DNA from: Chloroflexota bacterium
GTDB taxonomy: Bacteria > Chloroflexota > Chloroflexia > Chloroflexales > Herpetosiphonaceae
DNA length: 64,000 nucleotides
NCBI GenBank assembly: GCA_020161265.1
Contig: JAIUOC010000002.1
Span: 372,001-436,000, forward strand
Direction of reading: 5' to 3'
Below the pieces are notes generated by a model that saw only the letters and a list, made by a program, of their open reading frames with translations, was not told the DNA's origin and did no database searches. Made by a program: the position numbers and the translations under genes. Below, piece by piece: positions 42,313 through 51,600 of this stretch (its first letter is position 1; the number at the start of each line of letters is the position of its first letter).

Positions 42313-42772
42313 TCATGAGCTTTGGCTCACTGCTTATTGTTTTCAAAGTAATAATCATCAAATTATTGCCGCTGCCGTACGGACGATCACCCAATGCCAC
42401 GATCAAGCCCCTACGCTGGCGCAATGGCAAGCAACCCAGCCCTTCGCTGAACAGGTTGTTCAAGGCATGCCCACCTCATATCATATCGCACCTGCCGAAC
42501 AAGGCTGGGTGCTGGTTTATCCCAATCGTTATGCCAACTTAGCCTTTGCCTCATCACTCTCACGTCAATCTCGCAAATTAACCATCGCCTATTTTCCTGA
42601 GCGACGCGAAGCCTGGGAGCGTGGTCACCCTGCCGATCTGCCAAGTTTGCCCGATTTCGGCTTGCTTGATTGCCGTTATTTTAGCCAACTGATTCAGCCA
42701 CCAGTTGCCGATTGGTCGCAATGGATACACCTATGGCATCCACGTTGGATTGCCCCTAGCCAAGGAGCTTAA
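42296..42772 (+). CDS. hypothetical soluble protein
   Basis: A 158-residue protein with a GTG start overlapping the VanZ end. It has a Gln/Ala-rich helical N-terminus (LWLTAYCFQSNNHQIIAAAV), then a mixed segment with GWVLVYPNRYANLAFA and a Trp/Pro-rich C-terminal half (PPVADWSQWIHLWHPRW). No known motif. It sits 1 nt before the rhodanese gene, so it is probably co-transcribed with it. Confidence 0.6.
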   Translation: MAIPADHELWLTAYCFQSNNHQIIAAAVRTITQCHDQAPTLAQWQATQPFAEQVVQGMPTSYHIAPAEQGWVLVYPNRYANLAFASSLSRQSRKLTIAYFPERREAWERGHPADLPSLPDFGLLDCRYFSQLIQPPVADWSQWIHLWHPRWIAPSQGA

Positions 42773-42773
42773 G

Positions 42774-43097
42774 ATGTATAACAACCAAAGTGCCGAAGAC
42801 ATTGCTGCCCGCATTGCCGCTGGGGAAGATTTGTATCTGCTCGATGTGCGCGAACCCAACGAATGGGAAATTGCCAGTATCGCAGGCAGCGAACGCAAAG
42901 CAATGAGCCAAATTAACGATTGGTGGGGCGAATTGCCCAAAGATCGCGAGATTGTGGTCTTTTGTCACCATGGCGGTCGCTCGGCTCAAGTGTGTCAGGC
43001 GCTTGCTACCCAAGCAGGGTTTACCCAACTCACCAACATGACTGGCGGGATTGATCGCTGGTCGGTAGCGGTCGATTCCAGCATCAAGCGCTACTAA
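42774..43097 (+). CDS. rhodanese-like sulfurtransferase domain protein
   Basis: A 107-residue single rhodanese domain. The active-site loop is VFCHHGGRSAQVC with the catalytic Cys in FCHHGGRS. LYLLDVREPNEWE and MTGGIDRWSVAVD mark the fold ends. It transfers sulfane sulfur in the cytoplasm. AAGGAG lies 6 nt before the ATG at 42774. Confidence 0.94.
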   Translation: MYNNQSAEDIAARIAAGEDLYLLDVREPNEWEIASIAGSERKAMSQINDWWGELPKDREIVVFCHHGGRSAQVCQALATQAGFTQLTNMTGGIDRWSVAVDSSIKRY

Positions 43098-43112
43098 AAT
43101 CTGGTGGTGACG

Positions 43113-43484
43113 ATGGACATGCCAATCCAGCAAACCAGTGAATTTATCCAAGGCTTCGAGTTATTCAATGCTGGCCACTATTGGCATGCCCACGAAGCTT
43201 GGGAAGTGCAATGGCTCCAACGAAGCGGCAACGAACGTGATTTGCTCCAAGGCCTGATCCAAACCGCTGCGGCGTTGGTTCATTGGTCGCGGGGCAACCC
43301 CAAAGGTTTGTTGCTCAATTGGCATAAAGCCGCTCCCAAGCTCCAAGCCGCCCTAGCTTGGGTCGATTTTCTTGATCTTCAGCATGTAATTGTTACCATG
43401 CAAGCACTGGTTGATGATCAGGCTAAGCATCCGCCGCAATTGCGTTTCGTTTCAGCTTCCGATCCACTTTGCAATCAACATTGA
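43113..43484 (+). CDS. DUF309 family protein
   Basis: A 123-residue helical protein with the DUF309 hallmark FNAGHYWHAHEAWEVQW (HxxHExWE-type His/Glu ligands) and a later GLIQTAAALVHWSRGN. The family likely binds metal and has no established function. The ATG at 43113 is preferred over GTGs 6-9 nt upstream. It lies between the rhodanese and response regulator genes on one strand. Confidence 0.88.
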   Translation: MDMPIQQTSEFIQGFELFNAGHYWHAHEAWEVQWLQRSGNERDLLQGLIQTAAALVHWSRGNPKGLLLNWHKAAPKLQAALAWVDFLDLQHVIVTMQALVDDQAKHPPQLRFVSASDPLCNQH

Positions 43485-43494
43485 GGGTATCGTC

Positions 43495-44481
43495 ATGTCG
43501 GAGATCATTTTAGTTGTTGATGATGAGGCTCGTAGTATTGATACCTTGCGACGGGTGCTTGAACGTGAGCGCTATACCGTGCGCATCGCTCGTGATGGTG
43601 TCGAGGCACTAGCTGACATTCAAGCATGTATGCCTGATTTGGTCTTGCTCGATGTAACCATGCCCGTTATGAATGGGTTTGAGGTCTGTCGGCGGTTGCG
43701 CGACCGCGAGGAAACCCAGTTGTTGCCAGTGGCCATGCTCACCGGCCTCAACGATGATGAATCGCGGATTTTGGGCTTGGAGATGGGCGCTGATGATTTT
43801 ATCAACAAGCCGTTCGAGCGCACTGTGCTCTTGGCCCGCATTCGCTCGCTGCTACGAGTGCGTCGCCTCACCGAGGAACTTGAAAGCACTGAGCGAGTAA
43901 TTTTCACCCTCGCTACGACGGTCGAATCACGTGATCCCTACACTGAAGGCCACTTGCGCCGCCTAGCTTCGTATAGTTATGCCTTGGCGACGGCCTGCGG
44001 CTGCGATGCCAAAGAGTCGCGTTTGATTCGCTATGGTGGTTTGTTGCATGACATCGGCAAAATTGCTATCCGCGAAACCGTACTACAAAAAGAGGGCAAA
44101 CTCACCAGCGAAGAATACGACGAGATGAAGAAGCATCCGCAAATTGGGGCAAATATTGTCGCGCCAATGCGCTTTTCGGTTTCGGTTGGGCCAATGGTTT
44201 TACACCATCATGAACGTTGGGATGGCAAAGGCTATCCGCATGGAATCGCTGGTGATACAATTCCGCTAGGGGCGCGGATTATCGCGGTGGTCGATAGCTT
44301 CGATGCGATGACGACCGATCGACCTTATCGCAAAGGTATGAGCCGTGCCGAAGCAGTGCAAGTGCTTCAATCGGGGCGTAACACCCAATGGCAAGCCGAA
44401 TTGGTCGATCTCTTCGTCGAATTGATCGAACATGGCCATGTGGCTTCCGATGATCTTAGTTGGGTGCTGCGCAACGCCTAA
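43495..44481 (+). CDS. response regulator with HD-GYP phosphodiesterase domain (RpfG-like)
   Basis: A 328-residue protein. The receiver (1-120) has ILVVDDEARS, the phosphoacceptor Asp in LVLLDVTMPV, and Lys in FINKPFER. The HD-GYP domain (about 145-325) has the HD motif in LLHDIGKIAI and the GYP motif in HHERWDGKGYPHG, followed by RIIAVVDSFDAMTTDRPYR. It should hydrolyse cyclic di-GMP to pGpG or GMP when phosphorylated. No histidine kinase is adjacent. The ATG at 43495 is preferred; an upstream in-frame extension would overlap DUF309. Confidence 0.94.
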   Translation: MSEIILVVDDEARSIDTLRRVLERERYTVRIARDGVEALADIQACMPDLVLLDVTMPVMNGFEVCRRLRDREETQLLPVAMLTGLNDDESRILGLEMGADDFINKPFERTVLLARIRSLLRVRRLTEELESTERVIFTLATTVESRDPYTEGHLRRLASYSYALATACGCDAKESRLIRYGGLLHDIGKIAIRETVLQKEGKLTSEEYDEMKKHPQIGANIVAPMRFSVSVGPMVLHHHERWDGKGYPHGIAGDTIPLGARIIAVVDSFDAMTTDRPYRKGMSRAEAVQVLQSGRNTQWQAELVDLFVELIEHGHVASDDLSWVLRNA

Positions 44482-44520
44482 GCTCAATGCGCCTCAAACG
44501 GGCGTTTCAGTGAGGTAGCT

Positions 44521-45345
44521 ATGCATCCTGATTTGCTTCCATGGTTGCGTTGTCCGGTTTCACAAACCAGCCTTAGCCTGCACGATGCCCGTTGGCGCGA
44601 TGGCATGATTTGGTCGGGCACTTTGGTCAGCGCCGTCGGTCACAGTTGGCCTATTCGCGATGGAATTGTCGATCTGTTGCCACGCGCCGCAGCTTGGAAT
44701 GGCGCACAGGTGGTCAATCGGCTGCCCTTAGCCGCGTGGGGCTATGAACGGCTCTGGCGTTGGCAAGCCTTGAGCACGCTCAGCGGGCGCAGTTTTCCGG
44801 TCGATGAAGAATTAGCCCTGCTAATCGCTCAATTAGCACCACAACGCGGTGGTGTTTACCTCGATTTGGCTTGCTCGAATGGCTTGTATGCGCGGGCAAT
44901 CGCCGCAGCTCTCCCCGCCGATAGTTATTGTATTGCCCTTGATCATTCGTTGCCAATGTTGCGCGAAGCCCAACGCCGCAGCCGCGCTAAACGCCTCAAA
45001 ATTAGCTACATCCGTGGTTTAGCTGAGGATCTGCCGTTTGCCGACCAATGTTTGGCGGGCGTGGCGTGTGGTGGCTCGATCAACGAGTTTGTTCGGCCAG
45101 ATCGGGCAATTTCTGAGGTACGCCGCTGTTTATTAGCCGCAGGCCGCAGTTTTTGGATGCAAGCCCAGCAGGCTGCCTCACGCTCAGGCCGTTTATTGCA
45201 AACATTTTTATTAAGCGGCGGAATTCAATTTCTGGCAGGCGATCAGTTTGTCGAAAGTTTACGCGCCGCTGGCTTGTATGTCGCCTACGAACAGCGCGAT
45301 GGCGCAGTCCAAATTGTGGCAACTCGTGGCCGGATTATTGCTTAG
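44521..45345 (+). CDS. class I SAM-dependent methyltransferase with Trm112-like N-terminus
   Basis: A 274-residue protein. Residues 1-55 resemble the Trm112/Cys-ribbon module (PWLRCPVSQTSLSLHDARW, then DGIVDLLP), which often precedes UbiE-type methyltransferases. The catalytic domain has motif I YLDLACSNGLYARAIA, an acidic strand end CIALDHSLPMLREAQRRSR and IRGLAEDLPFADQCL. The substrate is probably a small lipid or metabolite. GAGG lies 5 nt before the ATG. Confidence 0.87.
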   Translation: MHPDLLPWLRCPVSQTSLSLHDARWRDGMIWSGTLVSAVGHSWPIRDGIVDLLPRAAAWNGAQVVNRLPLAAWGYERLWRWQALSTLSGRSFPVDEELALLIAQLAPQRGGVYLDLACSNGLYARAIAAALPADSYCIALDHSLPMLREAQRRSRAKRLKISYIRGLAEDLPFADQCLAGVACGGSINEFVRPDRAISEVRRCLLAAGRSFWMQAQQAASRSGRLLQTFLLSGGIQFLAGDQFVESLRAAGLYVAYEQRDGAVQIVATRGRIIA

Positions 45346-45396
45346 CTATTGCGGATTTTGCCCATAGCATGGCGCTCTGATTGCAGGATACAATTC

Positions 45397-45930
45397 ATGG
45401 CACAAGCACAATTACTCTATATCGGAACTGAACAAGGCGTGGTGTTGTTGAGCAATCCAGGTCGAATTGATCGCTGGATTTCGGTTGGTATCGAATTAGC
45501 TGATCAGGCAATTGCCGCCGTTAGTTGTCAAGCCGATGCCCCGATGCAAGCCACCGTTTGGAGCAGCAACCAAGCTTGGCAAACCAAGGATGGTGGTCAA
45601 TCGTGGCAAGCGCTTGAGCCAGCACCCAGCCTAATCACACCAAGCCAAACGATTCAACTTGCAGGTCAACCACCAGCCACAATTCGCATTGCCAGTGATC
45701 CCAACCAACTCGAACGCAGCAGCGATGGCGAAAGCTGGCAAAGCTTGGCAATTGGCCAGGTTGGGGAATGGAGTTGTTTGATCAGCGTAGCCTACCAAAT
45801 TGATAGTGTTTACGCAGCAACCAAGGCTGGGCAGGTGTGGGTTTCCAGCGATCGGGGCCGCACATGGGCTCTGTTGAAACAACAACTTGCGCCGATTACA
45901 TCCTTGGCAATTGGTCGGGTTATCTCTTAG
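45397..45930 (+). CDS. BNR/sialidase-like beta-propeller fragment protein
   Basis: A 177-residue soluble protein with several Asp-box-like turns (WQTKDGGQSWQALE, LERSSDGESWQSLA, VWVSSDRGRTWALL). It is short for a propeller, so perhaps three or four blades. It starts MAQAQLLYIGTEQGVVL without a signal peptide. It lies 22 nt before the CarH-like gene. Function unknown. Confidence 0.72.
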   Translation: MAQAQLLYIGTEQGVVLLSNPGRIDRWISVGIELADQAIAAVSCQADAPMQATVWSSNQAWQTKDGGQSWQALEPAPSLITPSQTIQLAGQPPATIRIASDPNQLERSSDGESWQSLAIGQVGEWSCLISVAYQIDSVYAATKAGQVWVSSDRGRTWALLKQQLAPITSLAIGRVIS

Positions 45931-45951
45931 CAACAATGTTTGGTGGAGCAC

Positions 45952-46872
45952 ATGAGCAAAATAACCGACCGATTCACGCATTTTAGCCAAGAACCGTTAT
46001 ACAACACCAAGGCTGTGGTGCAACGAACAGGCGTTGCCGCCGATACGCTGCGAGCTTGGGAGCGCCGCTATGGTGTGCCGTTTCCTGAGCGCACCGAAGG
46101 CCGCCAACGGGCCTATTCTGATCGCGATATTGCGATTATTGATTGGTTGCGCCAACAAACTGAATCGGGATTAACCATCAGCCAAGCCGTGGCCTTGCTG
46201 CAAACCGATAGTGTGATCGAACAGCCACCAAGTTTTGATCCAGCACCACTAGCTGAATTAAGTAACGATTGTGTCCAAGCCTTGCTCAGCTTCGATGTGC
46301 TCAAAGCTGAAGATATTTTGAACAAAGCCTTTAGCGTTTATCCAGTTGAAACGGTTTGTATCGAAGTCATCGAACGGGCGATGGTGGCAATTGGCGATGG
46401 TTGGCATGCTGGCAAAATCTCAATCTCGCAGGAGCATGCAGCTACCGCGTTTATGTCGTTGAAATTGAGCAATCTGATTCATCAAGCCCGCACGCGCTCA
46501 AACCGAGGCGTAATTGTGGTGGCAACCGTGCCTGGCGAGCAGCATGAGCTTGGGGTGATGATGGTAGCCTTGTTTTTGATGCGGCGCGGCTGGCGAGTGG
46601 TATATCTTGGCAGCAACCTGCCTGCTTCCGAATTATTGCATACGGTGCAACGGCTCAGCCCGAAATTGGTAGCGCTCAGTGCCACCACCAAAGACAATTA
46701 CAGCCAAGCCATGCATTTGCTCCAAGAACTGCACAAAATGCCAAAACCACCAATCATTGGCTATGGTGGGGCAGCATTAAGTGGCGCAACCCAACAAACC
46801 GTGTTGCCAGGGATCTTTTTGGGCTATAACGCCGACCAAGCCTGCGACAAAATCGAGGATTTATTGGCCTAA
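45952..46872 (+). CDS. CarH/LitR-type adenosylcobalamin photoreceptor repressor (MerR family)
   Basis: A 306-residue regulator. The MerR HTH (about 15-85) has YNTKAVVQRTGVAADTLRAWERR. A middle helical bundle carries the light-sensing signature W151-x9-E161-H162 (DGWHAGKISISQEHAAT). A C-terminal B12 domain has the CarH form ExHxxG in VPGEQHELG (Glu196, His198) in place of DxHxxG. In the family, AdoCbl tetramers repress carotenoid genes in the dark and light breaks the Co-C bond to release DNA. The next gene is phytoene synthase, the classic target. The ATG at 45952 is preferred. Confidence 0.92.
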   Translation: MSKITDRFTHFSQEPLYNTKAVVQRTGVAADTLRAWERRYGVPFPERTEGRQRAYSDRDIAIIDWLRQQTESGLTISQAVALLQTDSVIEQPPSFDPAPLAELSNDCVQALLSFDVLKAEDILNKAFSVYPVETVCIEVIERAMVAIGDGWHAGKISISQEHAATAFMSLKLSNLIHQARTRSNRGVIVVATVPGEQHELGVMMVALFLMRRGWRVVYLGSNLPASELLHTVQRLSPKLVALSATTKDNYSQAMHLLQELHKMPKPPIIGYGGAALSGATQQTVLPGIFLGYNADQACDKIEDLLA

Positions 46873-46902
46873 TTCTTGCGCCGACTCATCCAAAACCAAA
46901 AT

Positions 46903-46926
46903 GTTTGCGTAGCACCAAAAGCAAAC
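46903..46926. promoter_or_regulatory. inverted repeat between carH and crtB
   Basis: GTTTGC (46903-46908) and GCAAAC (46921-46926) form an inverted repeat with a 12-bp spacer, 32 nt before the phytoene synthase ATG. It is a possible CarH operator or small hairpin. Confidence 0.35.
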
Positions 46927-46958
46927 CTATGGTGAGTCTGTAGCAGGAAGGATGCGCT

Positions 46959-47933
46959 ATGTCTTGGCCTTCGCTCGATCCTCAAATGTGTGCTGGGTTG
47001 ACCTTACCAGCTCAATTTATTCCAACGGTTGCCGAGTGCGTGTCACATCAGCCCAGCAACCAATGGCTTAATCATGCTTATGCCCATTGTACCGAACTAA
47101 CCAACGTTCACTCAAAGAGCTTCTATTTTAGTACTCAATTGTTGCCTGCTCGGAAGCGTGATGCGATTCGGGTATTGTATGCCTTCTGTCGAACGAGCGA
47201 CGACTTGGTAGACATGCACCCAGAAACAGCCCCAGAGCGTTTGCAACAATGGCTCAAAACCTTACGTTCCACCCCGCGCCACGACGACCCCGTGCCGTTG
47301 GCTTGGCATCATGTGCGCAACCATTTTCGAATTTCCAGCAAACTTGAATCAGAATTATTGGCGGGAGTCGAGATGGATCTCTCGATTAATCGCTATGCAA
47401 CCTTTGCCGATTTATGGCTCTATTGCTATCGTGTGGCTTCGGTAGTCGGGTTGCTCAGCATGCAAGTGATTGGCTACGCCGCAGGAGCCGTGCCCTACGC
47501 AATCAAATTAGGCGTGGCCTTGCAATTAACCAACATTCTGCGCGATATTGGTGAAGATGCGCGGCGTAATCGGATCTACCTACCAAAAGAAGATCTAGCG
47601 CGCTTCGGGGTGAGCGAACAAGATATTTTGAATGGGGTACGCAGCCCACAGATGCAGCAATTATTACAATTTGAAATGCAGCGGGCGCATCAACTCTATG
47701 ATGAAAGTTGGCAGGGCATCGGGTTATTGCACCCCGATTCACGCTTTGCCGTGGCAACCGCGGCAACTGTCTATCGCGGCATTCTTGATCAGATTGTGCG
47801 CAATAACTATGATGTGTTTAATCGACGCGCCAGCCTCTCGTTAGGGGCAAAATTGGCTTATCTACCCAAAATTCTCTGGCGCTTGCGCAAGCTCAACCGT
47901 GAGTTTCCGCTTGATCAATGGGGGCAAGTATGA
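46959..47933 (+). CDS. crtB: phytoene/squalene synthase family protein (phytoene synthase)
   Basis: Head-to-head condensation of two GGPP to phytoene, first committed step of carotenoids. The 324-residue protein has SKSFYFSTQLLPARKRDAI, the first Asp-rich motif RTSDDLVDMH, and the second NILRDIGEDARRNRIYLP. The SKSF opening and its CarH neighbour favour CrtB over squalene synthase, though the families overlap. AGGAAGG lies before the ATG. Its end overlaps the downstream SDR by 4 nt. Confidence 0.92.
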   Translation: MSWPSLDPQMCAGLTLPAQFIPTVAECVSHQPSNQWLNHAYAHCTELTNVHSKSFYFSTQLLPARKRDAIRVLYAFCRTSDDLVDMHPETAPERLQQWLKTLRSTPRHDDPVPLAWHHVRNHFRISSKLESELLAGVEMDLSINRYATFADLWLYCYRVASVVGLLSMQVIGYAAGAVPYAIKLGVALQLTNILRDIGEDARRNRIYLPKEDLARFGVSEQDILNGVRSPQMQQLLQFEMQRAHQLYDESWQGIGLLHPDSRFAVATAATVYRGILDQIVRNNYDVFNRRASLSLGAKLAYLPKILWRLRKLNREFPLDQWGQV

Positions 47934-48856
47934 TTTTAGTAACTGGTGGCACAGGCTATGTTGGTTCACGTTTGATTGAAAAATTACGCCAACGCCCTGA
48001 GCCAGTGCGAGTGTTGGCTCGCACCCCAGAAAAAGCTCAAAAGCTGGTTGCTGGCAATGTTTCAATTGTCAAAGGCGATGTGACCGATCCTGAGTCGTTA
48101 ATCGCGGCGATGAAAGGGGTTAGCACGGTTATTCATTTGGTGGCGATTATTCGCGAACGTTCGGGCGGAATCACGTTCGAACGCATGAATTATCAAGCCA
48201 CGGTTAATGTGGTCGATGCCGCCAAGGCTGCCGGAGTCAAGCGTTTTTTGCATATGAGTGCGCTTGGCGTGGTCAACGACCCCAATTTGCCCTATATGGA
48301 TACGAAATTTCGGGCACAAAAATATGTTGAGGCTAGTGGCTTAGACTGGACGGTCTTTCAGCCGTCGGTGATTTTTGGCGAAGGCGATGAATTTATCAAT
48401 ACCTTGGCCGATTTGGTGCGCCGCCCGTTGATGATTGCCCCAGCGCCGTTTGTGCCCGTTGTTGGTGATGGCAAAACTAAATTTCAGCCTGTTTGGCGCG
48501 ACGATGTGATCGATGCCTTTATCAAAGCCTTAGATGATCACAGCACGATTGGCCAAATCTATCAATTGGGCGGGCCAGAAGCGCTAACTTACGAGCAAAT
48601 GCTTGATTTGATTATGCAAAAATTGGGCAAAAAACGTAGCAAAATCTATGTGCCAGTGCCATTGATGAAGCCAGCAGTCTTTATGATGGATAAATTATTG
48701 CCCAAACCACCAGTCACGCCCGCCCAACTGACCATGCTCAGCCTTGATAATAGTGCGCCGCAATCGGCCACCGAACAGCTGATTGGGCATAGGCCATTAG
48801 CTTTAGGCGATGGCATCGACTACATCAAAAAGTCTAACGCTGCTCGCCACGGCTAA
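47930..48856 (+). CDS. atypical SDR, NDUFA9/epimerase-like NAD(P)-binding protein
   Basis: A 308-residue Rossmann protein with ILVTGGTGYVGSRLIEKL, a later VIHLVAIIRERSG and SALGVVNDPNLPYMDTK. It resembles the complex I NDUFA9-like / NmrA group that often lacks the full catalytic YxxxK. It is translationally coupled (ATGA) to crtB, so a role in carotenoid or isoprenoid metabolism is possible but unproven. A hairpin follows at 48879-48905. Confidence 0.87.
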   Translation: MILVTGGTGYVGSRLIEKLRQRPEPVRVLARTPEKAQKLVAGNVSIVKGDVTDPESLIAAMKGVSTVIHLVAIIRERSGGITFERMNYQATVNVVDAAKAAGVKRFLHMSALGVVNDPNLPYMDTKFRAQKYVEASGLDWTVFQPSVIFGEGDEFINTLADLVRRPLMIAPAPFVPVVGDGKTKFQPVWRDDVIDAFIKALDDHSTIGQIYQLGGPEALTYEQMLDLIMQKLGKKRSKIYVPVPLMKPAVFMMDKLLPKPPVTPAQLTMLSLDNSAPQSATEQLIGHRPLALGDGIDYIKKSNAARHG

Positions 48857-48878
48857 ACCGCTAGCCCAATTAAACCAA

Positions 48879-48905
48879 CAACGGCGGGTAGCAATTACCC
48901 GCCGT
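48879..48905. terminator. bidirectional hairpin between convergent genes
   Basis: AACGGCGGGTA (48879-48889) pairs with TACCCGCCGTT (48895-48905), 11 bp with a 5-nt loop. It sits 22 nt after the SDR stop and 19 nt from the TerC stop. Confidence 0.75.
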
Positions 48906-48924
48906 TACATCGTTAACCAATCGG

Positions 48925-49692
48925 TTACTTGGTGCTTTCTTCAACTGCTTCTTGCAAATATGAAGGTTGGCGCAATTCGACAGGCTTTTGAGAAACTTTC
49001 TTAACCCGTAAGTTAAGCATTTCGACCAACACCGAAAAGCCCATTGCAAAATAAATATAGCCTTTTGGAATGTGTTGATCGAAGCCTTCGGCCACCAACG
49101 ACATCCCAATCAAGAGCAAGAAGCTCAGGGCCAACATTTTGACCGTTGGGTGACTGTTGACAAAATCGCTGATTTTGCCTGCTGAGAGCAACATCACGCC
49201 CACCGAAATAACCACTGCTGCGATCATAATTTCAATATGATCAACCATACCCACCGCTGTAATCACCGAGTCGAGCGAGAACACAATATCTAAGACTAAA
49301 ATTTGGGCAATTACTGAATTGAATGATTTGGCTTTGACATTTTGCTCATGATGCTCAGAACCTTCCAAACGTTCGTGAATTTCAAAGGTTGCCTTGCCCA
49401 AGAGGAACAAGCCCCCAACCAGCAAAATTAAGTCGCGCCCTGAAATTTCTTGGCCAATAACCGTAAAGAGTGGCTTGGTTAAGCTCATAACCCACGAAAG
49501 CGAAAGCAGCAGCAAAATCCGTGTGATCAAGGCTAAGGCTAAACCAGTTTGGCGTGCTTTGGCTTGTTGGGCTTGGGGTAGTTTGCCTGATAAGATCGAA
49601 ATAAACACAATATTATCGATCCCTAAGACGATTTCGAGCATAGTCAAGGTTAATAGGGATACCCAAGTCTGTGGATCAGATAACCATTCCAT
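48925..49692 (-). CDS. TerC family integral membrane protein
   Basis: A 255-residue protein with seven membrane helices. The signature acidic motifs are [17 protein letters not shown] and [17 protein letters not shown], which form a metal site in the family (Mn/Ca export, tellurium resistance). A His/Glu-rich cytoplasmic loop ([20 protein letters not shown]) follows helix 4. AAGGAG lies 9 nt before the ATG at 49692. A Mn-efflux role is inferred from characterised homologues. Confidence 0.92.
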   Translation of the reverse strand: MEWLSDPQTWVSLLTLTMLEIVLGIDNIVFISILSGKLPQAQQAKARQTGLALALITRILLLLSLSWVMSLTKPLFTVIGQEISGRDLILLVGGLFLLGKATFEIHERLEGSEHHEQNVKAKSFNSVIAQILVLDIVFSLDSVITAVGMVDHIEIMIAAVVISVGVMLLSAGKISDFVNSHPTVKMLALSFLLLIGMSLVAEGFDQHIPKGYIYFAMGFSVLVEMLNLRVKKVSQKPVELRQPSYLQEAVEESTK

Positions 49693-49777
49693 ACAGGTGC
49701 GCTCCTTCAATTAGCGAAAATGAATTCTTCCAAATTGTATGCAATCATGCTGCAATGTAAAGGGTATAATTTCTTGT

Positions 49778-51589
49778 ATGATACGAACACATGCTTCAAT
49801 CGAATGGCTGGCCAGTTTACCTACCAGCGAACGCCATGTGCTGGCACATTTATGGCAAGTTGCCGATGCTGCTCAGCTTGGGCAACCAAGCGCCATTCAA
49901 GCCCTGGTTGCGCGTTTATCCACGCCTGAACGCTCGGCGCTTGATCGGGTGATTGCGGTTGGTGGTAAGCTCGCGGCCAAATCGCTTGAACGTGAGTTTG
50001 GCAAAATTCGCTCACATCGGGATATTGTGACTCCTCGGGCCTATTTATTGGCGCTGCACGGCCAAGCTTCGGTGCTTGAACATCTCTATATTTTGGGCTT
50101 GCTTCAGCCACTCAAAACGCTGGACGGCGAGTATTACGTGATTTTTAGCGATTGGTTGCAGGCTTTGCCAGCAGTTTCGGCCCCCAGTTTGCCAACATGG
50201 CAGCACCATCCCAGCCCAAACAACTGGATCGAAGCGGATCTCAATCAAACCGAAACGCTGCTCACCACGATCTTGGCGCTGTGTTATCAGCAACCATTAC
50301 GGCTGACCCGCCAACTCCAGCTTGAACGCGACGGCTTGAAAGCAATCTGTCAACGCATAGCAGTTTCTACGCCAGCAAGCGAACGCCAATTTCCGCAATT
50401 AGTGTGGCTACGAAATTTGGCGCTTGAGGCTGGCTTATTACAGGTTCAGAATCAGCAGCTTCAGCTCGCTGGCAACCCAATTAATTGGCTGGAAGCTACG
50501 CCCAAACAGCGGTTAGAGCGCTTGTTTAATGGATGGTTGACTTGTGATTTTGATGAGTTTAGCTTGACTGAGTTGCAAATTCAAGTTCGATTTACCCACC
50601 AAGCTGCTCGTCAAGCCTTATGGCAAGTATTAACAACCGCACCAGGCGATCAATGGTTGGCCTTCGACGATTTACTGGCACAAATCCAAGCCTTGCATCC
50701 CGAACTGTTGCGCAGCGATTTCGAGCAGCCTAGCATTCACGATCAAGCTGGCAAGCCATTGATTGGTTGGCAGCATTGGGCCAAGGTTGAGGGCGCATGG
50801 ATCAAAGCCGCCTGCCAAGGGCCATTGTTCTGGCTCGGCTTGATTGATGTCGATCAACTTAACAATCCGCAGGCCTTGCGTTTAACCCAATGGGCAAGCT
50901 GCTTAATCGATCCAGTGTACGAGCCGAGTCACTTCGCAGGGCAACTACAACTAAGCAGCGATGGCCTGATTCGGGTTCCACCAACGGTTGAGCCGTTGCC
51001 GCGCTTTCAAATCCAACGCATCACGGAATGGCAATCAACCGATACGCAGGGCACAATGCTCGTGCGATTGACCGCCCATTCGTATAGCCAAGCCTTGCAC
51101 CGTGGAATTCAAGCCAGCCAAATGCGCACATTTTTGCAACGTTGGTGTGACCGACCAGTGCCAAACGATTTGCAAAGCTTATTTCAGCAATGGCAAACCG
51201 ATCGCCAGCACTTATTGGCTCGTCCGGCGTTATTGCTGGAAGCCGATGATCCTACGTTGCTCAACGAGCTGGCTAAGCTGCCCAACTTACCACCTTATGC
51301 TGAGCTTAATCCCCAACTTTGGGAATTAGAAATAGCTGATAGTGCCGCATTAACCAATCTGTTGCATGCAGCAGGCTATGCGATCAACCAAGTCAGCGAG
51401 CCAGATCAACGGATCAATGACCATGATCTTAAACAGTTGATTACTGCTTTATTGACAGTTCAGCGTTTAGCACCAAATTTGGTCAGCCAAGCAGTGATTG
51501 AGCGGGTGGTGCAGGCCTTGCCCAACAGCGAACGCCAACAACTCACCGCCAACGTCAACCAGTGGCTATCAATCATTAATCGAAGCTAG
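49778..51589 (+). CDS. helicase-associated (XPB_N-like) protein without helicase motor
   Basis: A 603-residue soluble protein from the ATG at 49778 ([20 protein letters not shown]). The region around 395-480 ([52 protein letters not shown]) matches the XPB/Ssl2 N-terminal / Helicase_C_3 type domain seen in actinobacterial and Chloroflexota proteins. No Walker or SF2 motor motifs are present. TATAAT lies 8 nt upstream, suggesting a leaderless mRNA. A start at 49739 is possible. The 11-nt gap to recO suggests one operon and a DNA-transaction role. Confidence 0.75.
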   Translation: MIRTHASIEWLASLPTSERHVLAHLWQVADAAQLGQPSAIQALVARLSTPERSALDRVIAVGGKLAAKSLEREFGKIRSHRDIVTPRAYLLALHGQASVLEHLYILGLLQPLKTLDGEYYVIFSDWLQALPAVSAPSLPTWQHHPSPNNWIEADLNQTETLLTTILALCYQQPLRLTRQLQLERDGLKAICQRIAVSTPASERQFPQLVWLRNLALEAGLLQVQNQQLQLAGNPINWLEATPKQRLERLFNGWLTCDFDEFSLTELQIQVRFTHQAARQALWQVLTTAPGDQWLAFDDLLAQIQALHPELLRSDFEQPSIHDQAGKPLIGWQHWAKVEGAWIKAACQGPLFWLGLIDVDQLNNPQALRLTQWASCLIDPVYEPSHFAGQLQLSSDGLIRVPPTVEPLPRFQIQRITEWQSTDTQGTMLVRLTAHSYSQALHRGIQASQMRTFLQRWCDRPVPNDLQSLFQQWQTDRQHLLARPALLLEADDPTLLNELAKLPNLPPYAELNPQLWELEIADSAALTNLLHAAGYAINQVSEPDQRINDHDLKQLITALLTVQRLAPNLVSQAVIERVVQALPNSERQQLTANVNQWLSIINRS

Positions 51590-51600
51590 AAGGAGCCAGC

